From assembly GCA_000328365.1 (NCBI GenBank), contig KB296161.1, positions 189,623 to 253,622 on the forward strand: DNA of 64,000 nucleotides, read 5' to 3'. The first letter of the stretch is position 1; each line of letters starts with the position of its first letter. The stretch comes from Capitella teleta (lineage: Eukaryota; Annelida; Polychaeta; Capitellidae). The position numbers and the translations under genes are program-made. Shown in pieces: positions 47,901 through 59,900 of this stretch. Under the pieces are notes generated by a model, which searched no databases, had not been told where the DNA came from, and was given only the letters and a program-made list of their open reading frames with translations.

Positions 47901-50900
47901 TAGAACTATTTTCACAAAAATAATACATACAAGATACTAATTGAACTGACATTGACAGGTGTCCATTGTGAGCTCAACATAGATGAGTGTCTTAGTGCAC
48001 CATGTCAAAATGATGGTAGATGCGAAGATCTCATTAATGACTTTGAGTGTAAATGTCCACCTGGAGTCCACGGTAAGAATATATTCTATACTCATCCAAT
48101 GCTTTTATTTCATGCTACCGTTTGTGTTTAGGCAAACTTTGTGAGCATAATATTAACGAGTGTAATAGCCAACCATGCCTGAATGGTGCCACGTGTGAGG
48201 ATGGCTATGCAGTCTACAAGTGCCTCTGTTCACCTGGATGGACTGGTTTGACATCAAAGTTTGATACTTCCATGTCATGCGTCTATTTCATGCAGGCAAC
48301 AATTGTGAAGTCAACAATGATGAGTGTCTGAGCAATCCATGTCTGAATGATGGTACTTGCACCGATGGAATCGACAGCTATTCATGTCACTGCCACAGAG
48401 GAGTTACTGGTATGATACGAAATTGTTCATTATGGTACTACATGTAGTTTGTTCATTACATCCATTTACGCCATTTCAGGTCAACGTTGTCAATTCAACC
48501 GAGATGAATGCAGCAGCAATCCATGTCAACACAACAGCGAGTGCAGTGATTACTATGGCTATTACGAGTGTCAATGTCAGGATGGGTGGCAAGGTCATAT
48601 TTCATTCCTAACTTCATTTTACCATAATGCTCATTATCACTTATAATTATTAGGGCACAACTGTGAAAGGAACACCAATGAATGTGCAAGTTCACCATGT
48701 CATCATGATGGAACATGCATTGATCAGGTCAATGGATATCAGTGTCAATGTCACGATGGAGTTCTAGGTGAGGTCGCTTACGTTTTCATTGACTGTAAGT
48801 ACATTGATTTTTGCAGGTGATCATTGTGAAGAAAACATTGACGAGTGTTCCAGTAGTCCTTGCAAAAACGATGGTCTCTGTGAGGATGGTTATGGTCATT
48901 ACATATGCATGTGCCCAGCTGGCTGGACAGGTCAGCACTGTTGATGTCATTATGCTCCAAATTTTGAATTTCTCTGGTATATTCAAATGCCCAGGTCCCG
49001 GATGTGAAATTGCAATCAATGAATGCGAGAGTTCTCCGTGCGCTAATGACGGTAAGGCGCCCTTCAAAAGCACGTACTTTGTACTGTTAATATGTCTTGT
49101 ATTCAATTTAAGGCACTTGCATTGATGGGTTGGCTGGTTATACTTGTCAATGTCATGACGGAACTGATGGTAATCTTCCAATATAAAAAATGAAAATCTT
49201 TGATGCCTTTAAATCTTTTTCAATATATTCACCAGGTCACCATTGTCAAGATGACTTTGATGAATGTGGGAGTAGTCCATGTCAGAATGGAGCGCAGTGC
49301 ATAGATCAGTATGGTTCATTCCACTGTGAATGTACATCAGGATGGGAAGGTATTAGTACCTAGCACTGATCGACAGATATGCAAGAACGACTGTCATCTC
49401 TAGGTGTCCATTGTGAAATTGACATTGAGGAATGTAAGAGTGAGCCTTGTATGAATGATGGACAGTGCAGAGATGAGATTGACGGATACCGGTGTCAATG
49501 TCAGCCAGGCGTAACAGGTCAATTGAATATTTATATCCATGTCATATACTGAGCGACAAAAGAAACTGTACACTTATATTTATTATATGATGGGCTCAAA
49601 AGAATTTGAACTCTTCATAATCAGTTGCATGTGCAATTGTTCATTTCCGATGCCTCCCAAAATCATGCATAGAAATTAATCAATCATTATTCATTAGTCA
49701 TTCTTTCTCAGACGGTTCGCGAGTTTTTTTTTTCCCACCTTTGGTTTCACGACGCACCCTCTAAGCTCGTTGGAAAAAGGGTGCGCTAAAGGGATAATGC
49801 AGGCTGCCGTTCCTGTACAAAATTGTTACGCGCTTTTTAGTTGTACCAGGACTACACTGCTCGCCCTCCGTCTACGCTTCACCACCATAGAGACAGTGGA
49901 AGATCGACCCAAGGTCTGGGAGATCTCAGGTTGCGACCAGGAGGCAGGATCCTGCAATCCTGTTGAGTCACCACCGAAACTGTTTCCGTCTATCTACCTG
50001 ACCGCAGATGATATCGTCAGATTTCACGGACCCCCAATAAGCGAACAAACATTTCGACGATGACTTCGAAACGCGAGACTCCACCCGACGTCATTTTAGA
50101 GTTCCACATTTATCCCCAGTGAGGCGCCGTGTCACCACCTCCGTAGGGCGCGACAGCACTTGCGGTGGACCTTTGGAAGAATGGACTGCACTGGCCCAGG
50201 AGAGGATCCGAATTCTCATCCGCAGCATGCGCCAAAGGTGCACGGCCTGTATTGAGGCAATGTGAGGTCACACTCCATGTTGTTGACAATCCTTTTTTTC
50301 ATTTTTGTTTTTCAATAAAATAATCATTCCATCTAAAGTGTGATTTTGCGTTTTGACCTCAACTTCACATTCAACATTCTTATCGATTCCATGTAGCCGC
50401 CAGAAACTCCAACTTCTGAATAATTACTCTTGGGTAGATACTGAACACACCCACCAATCATATTTCAGTGATAAATTTAGTTTGCACTACTCTATGGGCT
50501 ATTCAAAGCATGTATAGTTTCTTCTGTTGCTCAGAATATCATGTTGTGTGATTATTATTTTTAGGGGTTAATTGTGAACACAACATCAACGAATGCGACA
50601 GCAATCCGTGTCACAATGAAGGTCACTGCAATGATCGTTACGGTTATTATGAGTGCGTATGCTCACCTGGATGGACAGGTAATTATGCAATTGCACAAAG
50701 TTCTTTTCTGAATTTGGCTTTCCAGGGGTTTCCTGTGAAATCAACATCAACGAATGTCTCAGTTCTCCTTGTCAAAACTCCGGAACTTGTATCGATGACA
50801 TTGACAGCTACAAGTGCATTTGTCCAAGAGGTGCTCATGGTAAGTTCAGAATTTTACTGATTTGGGTGACATTGAGACCGTGTTTGTCAGGAGAAAGATG

Positions 50901-53900
50901 CGAAGTGAACAAAGCCNNNNNNNNNNNNNNNNNNNNNNNNNNNNNNNNNNNNNNNNNNNNNNNNNNGACCATTCGGATACTTTAATATGTATATTTCATG
51001 TTGTAGGTGTCAATTGTGAAATTGACATTGATGAATGCAAGAGCTCTCCTTGTCAGAACTCGGGGACTTGTAAAGATGGCATTGCTTCATACGTCTGTGA
51101 ATGTCCACAAGGAGTTGTTGGTGAGTATACCATAAATGTACTGATGGTTACTACTGTATACAGTGAAATGGTAAGTCATTTAATTCTTTAATCAGCCTAC
51201 CACTCTACCTCGTCTGATGTAGCTTCGCTAAGCAGCGATCAATCGTTTCAGGTGTCCATTGCGAGATAAACCACAACGAATGTGGCAGCAATCCTTGTGA
51301 GAACGGAGGCACCTGTCAGGACGACTATGGCCACTACACATGTGTGTGTCCATCGGGATGGACAGGTAATTAACACGTCAGTCAATGTTCATCGAGTGTT
51401 GCATTTGATTGATTAAGGTGACCATTGTGAGGAGGATGCAAATGAATGCATCAGCAATCCATGCCACAATCATGGAACTTGTGTGGATGGAATTGACAGA
51501 TTTGATTGTCAATGTCAGAATGGAGTCATCGGTAAGTGTTTAATAGGTCGTGAAATTGTGGTGCATTGGGAATGGCCAGAATATGGCAAAACTTTGGTCA
51601 ATTGCATGACATTTGATTACAGGAAAACGGTGTGAGGTGGACTTTGATGAATGTGCCAGTGTTCCTTGTCAGAACAATGCAACATGCTTGGATGGCTATG
51701 GTCATTTCAAGTGTCAATGTCAGCCGGGTTTTATTGGTGAGCTATTACTTAAAGCCTACACAATTTCATGGCCGACTGTAATGTCTTCAGGAGAGTTTTG
51801 TGAAGTGAACATTAATGAGTGTGCCAGTGACCCGTGCCTCAACCACGGAACCTGTGTTGATGACATTGACAGCTATGCATGTTTGTGTCAATCAGGGGTC
51901 AGAGGTGAGGTTTGGGGAATTTGTATCTCATGCATTGATTATATTTTACTGAACATAACTGTACAAGTTTGAAAATAGGAGATAAATTTCATGGCGGTTA
52001 AGTCGATATCATTAATTCTTTATTAATGTAGGTGCAAATTGTGAGAGTAACACGAACGAATGTGTCAGCAATCCCTGTCTGAATAATGCACTTTGTATTG
52101 ATGGCTATGGACAATTCACTTGCAAATGTCAAGCAGGATGGGCGGGTAAGATCAATGTCATGCAAGCAACTGATTTTCAGCCATATATTCATTATTTCAG
52201 GAGAGTTATGCTCAGAAAACATTGATGAATGCACGAGTTCTCCATGTTTGAATGATGGCAAATGCATTGATGGGGTCAACACTTTTCTATGTAGATGTCA
52301 CACAGGAGTCACAGGTGTCAATCTCCACATATTAATCGATGTTATGACCTCATTTTTTATGGTATCTCGAACGCAGGTGATAGATGTCAGTTTAATTATG
52401 ATGAATGCCGAAGCAACCCTTGCCGAAATGGAGCCGAGTGCATTGATGGCTATGGGGAATATTCATGTGACTGTGCTGATGGATGGGCAGGTGGGTAATT
52501 GCGTCTTCATGCATCAAAATAAAGTGAGAGCACATGTGTTTGTATCCAGGAGCTTTGTGTGAAATCAATATCAATGAATGCCTTAGTGCTCCTTGTCAAA
52601 ACAATGGAACTTGCATCGATGACATTAACAGCTTCACGTGTTCATGCCATAATGGCGTATCAGGTCTGTATGGCAATGTTGGTCGTTTTATTCCTGGTAA
52701 TTCATGCCTGTAGGCTTCCTTTGTGAATTCAACCACGATGAATGCATGAGTTTCCCATGCCACAACGGAGGGACATGCCTGGATGGCCTCGATTCCTTCC
52801 ATTGCATGTGCCCGCCTGGTTGGATAGGTAAAACTGCGGGTTTTGCTGGAGCCCTCGAATTCTTGTCATCTTACTAGGTTTCAACTGTGCTGTTAACGTT
52901 GATGATTGTCTGAGCAGTCCCTGTGAGAATGGAGGAACTTGCATTGATGGAGTTGATGAGTACCTCTGTCAATGTCATCCCGGAGTCACAGGTGATATTA
53001 AGCCTGATATAAACAACGTGATGTTTAATTGTTTTCCTCTTTTCCTTTCAGGAGATCAATGTGAGATGAACACTAACGACTGTCTCGATGACCCATGTGG
53101 ATGGAATGGACAATGCTATGATGGCTATGACACATTTACCTGTATATGCGAAGCAGGCTGGACAGGTAATGCACTTGAATGCAACGCCAGTAACAAGCAA
53201 ATAAACTTTATAATCTAAAACTTTAGGAGAATTATGTGATTTCCAAATCAACGAGTGTCTCAGCAAACCCTGCATGAACGGAGCTACTTGTGATGACGGA
53301 ATTGGCGGTTTCTTTTGCCTCTGCCCCGAAGGAGTCTTTGGTGATTTAAACCACGAAATTTATTAATCAGTTCATCAATCTCTGTTCCAGGTGATCTATG
53401 CGAGGTGAACGTTGATGACTGTATGAGTCAGCCATGTTTACATGGATCCACATGCATCGACGGATATGCTGACTATGATTGCATTTGTTCGCCTGGTTGG
53501 ACAGGTACGCTTCAGTGCTTAGATTACAATTCCCACGTGTGTTTATTCTGCAAGGATCAAATTGCGAGGAAAACATTGATGACTGCATTTCATCTCCATG
53601 TCTGAATGATGCAACCTGTGTTGATGAGCTGAATGGTTACTCATGTCAATGCCAACCGGGCGTCAGTGGTCAGTCTTCAATCTCGTCAGGTTGCCCTCTT
53701 TATACTTCGCTGTGTCTCAGGGCGTCGATGTCAGGTTGATGCTAATGAATGCCTCAGCTCACCTTGTCTGAACGGCGCACTGTGTACAGAAGGATATGGT
53801 CATTACGCTTGTGAATGTCAGCCTGGATGGACAGGTAACTACCGCAATATTTAACTACAACTTTTTTTCAAGATTTTACTTTAAGGATTGAACTGTGGAG

Positions 53901-56900
53901 AGAATTTGAATGAATGTTTGAGCTCCCCTTGTGAAAACACTGGGATATGCATCGATAAAGTGAATGGATACCGGTGTGATTGTCCAACTGGAGTTATTGG
54001 TCAGTTTTCCATACGATATTTGCATTTTTCACAGTCAAGATGACCTATGAATTTCTAGGGTCAAATTGTGAGGAAAATGTCGATGAATGCGCTAGTGATC
54101 CCTGTTTAAACGACGCAAGTTGTCAAGACGGATACGGTGTTTACGAATGCAAGTGCTTAGCAGGATTCAAAGGTTGTCTTACGTACCATTTCAGCATTTT
54201 ATAACTATCTCACATTGGCAGGAAAAAACTGTGAAATTGACATTGATGAATGTTTGAGCAATCCATGTCAGAACGACGCAACCTGTGTCGACCAAACTGC
54301 CTCTTACCTGTGCAAGTGCCCCTCCGGAGTTGTAGGTCAGTTCACAGGTTATTTAATGGCACTTGGACCACATTAACATTCATATAGGTGTCCATTGCGA
54401 GATAAACCACAACGAATGTGGCAGCAATCCTTGTGAGAACGGAGGCACCTGTCAGGACGACTATGGCCACTACACATGTGTGTGTCCATCGGGATGGACA
54501 GGTCAGTATGTGAACCTCGGTTTTGTTTTTGTTTGACGATGTTCTACTGCCTCGTCAGGTGAGCACTGTGAGGAGGAGGTCAACGAATGCAACAGTGATC
54601 CATGTCAGAACGGAGGCACCTGCGAAGATGCCAGCAGTGGATACACTTGCCACTGCACGGCGGGCACTATAGGTAACTGATTGCATAAATATATGGAGAC
54701 CAGCTGCTTATTATGCGTGTATGCCTTTTACGAATGGCCGCAATCTCATAATCTGGTACATAATAGGAAGCTCGTTCCCATGAACATGACTGATTCATCA
54801 TCATGTGATTAACTCCTTTACCTGCAGGTACTAACTGCGAGTTCAACATCGATGATTGCGCCAGTGCCCCATGCCTTCACGACGGACGTTGTATCGATGG
54901 GTATGCTGCGTTTAAATGTGTCTGTGAGTCTGGCTGGGAAGGTAAGGAATGGACACTCGCTTGCCAGCGAAATCCCAACATTTTCTTCCAGGTGTCAATT
55001 GCAAAATTAATACTGACGAATGCGCAAGTGGTCCCTGCTGGAATACTGGATCGTGCGTTGACAAGGTTGATGGATACACTTGTGTATGTCCCATGGGCCT
55101 GTCAGGTGAGAATAAATTTTTATGGCGTATATGCCAATATGTCCATTGACGCCCCTAGGTGTCCATTGCGAAGTCAATGAAGACGAATGCAGGAGTGATC
55201 CTTGCCAGAACAACGCAGAGTGCGTTGATGCGATTGCTGGCTATGAGTGTCAATGCCCTGATGGATGGAAAGGTCAGAGGTGAAAAGTCAATCATGTCAC
55301 CTTTTTTACCTCTTATGTGTTAAGGACTAAATTGCGAAATGAACATTGACGAATGTGAGAGTTCTCCATGTCAAAACGATGGAACATGCCTGGATAAAAT
55401 GAACGCATATCAATGCCTTTGTCACAAAGGAGTTGAAGGTTGTGCATTTTTGTTTCAAATATTACACAGGAAAATATTCTTCAATTCTGATGTTTAGGAG
55501 TCGATTGCGAGCTGAACCTGAACGAGTGTGAGAGTGATCCGTGTCAAAATGGAGCTCAGTGTCGAGATGGATTTGGAGAATTTGTTTGCCAATGCAAGCA
55601 GGGATGGACAGGTATAAATGGACATGTAGGTGTCCATGTCATGATCAAATGAAATTCCCTTCAGGTGAAACATGTGGAGTCAATACCAATGAATGTCTAA
55701 GCTCACCATGCGCGAATGACGGTGTCTGTGTTGACGAAATCAACGGCTATCAATGCAAATGTCCCACTGGCGTCACTGGTGATTATATAACACTCATTAA
55801 TTAAATCCTCATATACGCATGTGTTCATTACATATAGGTCTTCGGTGTGAATACAACTTTGACGAGTGCGGTTCCTCACCTTGTCAACATGGAGCTGAAT
55901 GCAAAGATGGATATGGTCAATACGAATGTGTTTGTACTTCTGGGTGGCAAGGTTAGTTTGCACTCATTCTATTCACCTGTATGAGTTATGCAATACAATG
56001 TACAGGTATCAACTGTGAAGTAAATGTTGATGAGTGTGTTAGCACACCCTGTATGCACAGTGGTACATGTACAGATGACATCAACGGATACCACTGTGAA
56101 TGTCCAGAGGGAGTTGCAGGTGACTGGGGGAGATGTCCATTGCATTATACATAATCATCATAAATTACATTCATCCTATTAAGGCATTGATTGTGAGCTT
56201 GATTTTAATGAATGTGCAAGTGAACCATGTCAGCATGGAGGTATTTGTTCTCATGGATACGGATATTTCACCTGTCAATGTCAGCCTGGTTGGACTGGTA
56301 AAACCCCACTTCTCTTCTCAGCGTGTTGCTGTTAATTTCATCCTATAGGTTCTCGGTGCGAGCTGAATATCAACGAATGTCTCAGCCATCCATGTCAGCA
56401 TGATGGCACATGCGTTGATGACATTGACGCATTCATCTGCCTCTGTCAATCAGGAGTGCATGGTAAAGCACAGATTTTGTATGTGTACATGTATAAAATT
56501 ATGCATCACTTTCACTGTGCAGGGGCAATGTGTGAGATTAACAGGAATGAATGTCTGAGTTCTCCGTGTAAAAACAACGCCACTTGTATCGATGGATATG
56601 ATCACTTCTCGTGTGTTTGTTTGCCTGGTTGGGAGGGAGAATTATGCGATGTCAACATTGATGAGTGCTTCAGCCATCCTTGCCAGAATGATGCCACATG
56701 TGTGGATGGCATTGACAGCCATCGCTGTGTATGCCAACCTGGAGTCTCAGGTATAAACTGTCAACAGGATTAAACTTATCCAACCTACTTTTTTTATACA
56801 AGGTGTCAATTGTGAAATGAACATGAACGAATGCAGAAGTGATCCGTGCCTCAATGCTGGAACATGCATTGATGGTTACGCTGAGTTCCATTGCATTTGC

Positions 56901-59900
56901 TCCCCTGGATGGACCGGTACGTTGGATGATGCAATCGAAATTATTATGCACTGATTTGTCTTAGGCTCTGATTGTTCAATTGACATTGATGAATGCATGA
57001 GTGATCCCTGTATGAACACTGGTCTCTGTATCGATTTCGTTGACATGTTCGTCTGTGATTGCCCCCCTGGAGTCACTGGTAATGACGTCATTGATCTCTA
57101 CATTATGAGTTCATCAGCGTTCATTTCAGGCACAATGTGCGAGCATAATTTCAACGAATGTCTCAGTGAGCCATGTCGAAATGAGGGCATTTGTCAGGAC
57201 AAGTATGGAGAGTACTCCTGCCACTGTCAAAGTGGTTGGAGCGGTCGGTTGCTCAATTAAGAGTTGTTTTGGTATTTATTGATGACATTGACAGGCTTGA
57301 ATTGTGAAAGCAATATCAATGAGTGTGAAAGCAATCCATGCCAGCATAATGGACAATGCATCGACAGTGTCAACGGCTACTCTTGCAGGTGTCCCTTGGG
57401 AGTAATTGGTCAGCTCATCAATAAGTAAATCGATAAACAGATAATTCAAGGAATTGTTTCAGGTGTCCATTGCGAGATAAACCACAACGAATGTGGCAGC
57501 AATCCTTGTGAGAACGGAGGCACCTGTCAGGACGACTATGGCCACTACACATGTGTGTGTCCATCGGGATGGACAGGTCAGTATAGTTTACGAAATGAAA
57601 ATTCTGTATCGTTTAATAATTAACAATCAATCAGGGGAAAACTGTGAAATAGACATTGATGAATGTGAGAGCAGTCCATGTCAGCATAGAGGCACTTGTC
57701 ATGACCAAATCGGCAAATTTTCTTGTGAATGCCAAGATGGTGTATTGGGTAAATTGCGTGTTTTCCCACATTGAAACAATCGTGAGTGTAATATGTCACA
57801 AGGTGTGCGCTGTGAAATAGATGTTAATGAATGTGTGAGCGCCCCCTGTCTGCATGGCGGCTACTGCAGAGACCTGTACGGGGCGTTCAGGTGCACTTGT
57901 GCTCCTGGTTGGACAGGTAAGCTCACACTCGGTTCTCGTGACGTCATGCACTCCTCTTAACCAAAGGAACCACGTGTGAAGTGGCCGTGAATGAGTGTGA
58001 CAGTTCACCATGTCACAACGAAGGGAGTTGTCACGATGAAATCAACGGATATGCCTGTCAATGTCAACGTGGAGTCACTGGTCAGTAAACTCAGACTTTC
58101 ATTCATCTCATATCACAACCATCTCACTCCAGGAGTCAAATGTGAAATCAACCCTGATGACTGTGCCAGTGGGCCTTGTCGAAATGGTAATTGCTCTGAT
58201 GGATACGGCACCTATGAGTGCTCATGTCAGCCTGGCTGGGCAGGTTAGTGAGAGGATTTGAAGGGAAAGCATGCTTCACAGTACAACAGGTGCCCAATGC
58301 GATGTTGAAGTTGACGAATGTGAAAGCTACCCGTGTCTCAATGGCGCTACCTGTGTCGATGCTCTCAACGGATTTGAATGCATCTGCAATGATGGCGTGT
58401 CTGGTATGTGACATCGAATTTTATTCTTTGTCTTCCAATGGTTGTATTACAGGTGTTCTCTGTGAAGAGAATTTCGACGAATGTGCTAGTAATCCGTGTA
58501 AGAACGAAGCTGAGTGCATCGATGGATATGCGCAGTACGCCTGCATCTGCCACCTCGGCTGGACTGGTCAGTTGCTTTCCACGCTTTTGCAAACGCCATT
58601 TAGACATATTTTGAGGGAATGGATGATCTTGAAGAATATTAGTTTCAGTGTAGGTACTTCCCTTGTACCGGCATTTAAACATATTAGTGAGGGACTACGT
58701 GTACTTGTAGTATTGCATTGTGCTTGAGTACAATCAATAGCCTACAAATTTGAAGTATGTAGTCAACACCACAGAATAGTGTATGTTATCTGTGGTCAAC
58801 ACTAAAGAATGCTGATCTGAAAGTGTTTGCGTTCAGGAGAGCACTGCGAAACGAACATCGACGAATGTATGAGCAATCCATGTCAACATGGCGGCAGCTG
58901 TGTGGATGATATCAACGCCTTCCATTGCATCTGCCCACCGGGCGTAGAAGGTGATCAGTTGTTTATGACGTCACGGTGGCTGACTGAATTGATTTCCTGC
59001 ATGTACAGGTCGATTATGTAACATCAACCACGACGAATGCCTCAGCAGTCCTTGCTCCGTCGGTGGTTTGTGTCGAGATGGATACGGAGCTTTCGAGTGC
59101 GCCTGTCTCCCAGGCTGGAGGGGTTAGCATGACACGCAGAGTGTGTTTATCATTTAAGATCTGATTTGACCTCAATGCTCAGGCGAATTATGTGAAATCA
59201 ACATTGATGAATGCGCCAGCAACCCCTGTTTGAATAACGCCACTTGCATCGATTGTGTGAACGGTTTCTCTTGTAAATGTCAACGTGGAGTTTCAGGTAT
59301 AGCGCATTTCTAACCGAAAGATTCGTCAGATCCGAGCGTTTGTTTCATTTCAGGGCAATTGTGCGAAGTGAACCCCGACGACTGTGCGAGTGAGCCATGT
59401 CTGAATGGGGGGCTCTGTCAGGATGGTTATGGCACCTACACCTGCCTATGCCCTTCAGGATTGTCAGGTGATTAGCACATTCATTAGTCAACGTAGCTTG
59501 ATTTGTTTTTGTTATACAGGAGATCACTGCGAATTCGAATTGGATGAATGCAGCAGTTTTCCATGTTTTGACGGATTATGCGTGGATGAGATCGACGGCT
59601 TCCATTGTCGGTGTCCTCTTGGTGTCATTGGTCAGCTGACACCTGTACTGAATCATTTTGACTGTCGTTTTCATCGATCTTGCAGGACATCTTTGTGAAG
59701 TGAATTACAATGAGTGTGCGTCAGATCCGTGTGAGAATGGAGCAACGTGCCTTGATGGTTACGCACGCTACACTTGCTCCTGTGCGCCTGGCTTCACCGG
59801 TTGGTTCTCTTCCTGATTCTTAAGTGCTTGCATACCAGTTGCCGAATGATGTCTGCAGGTGATCGCTGTGAATTTGATGTCAACGAATGTCTCAGTTCCC

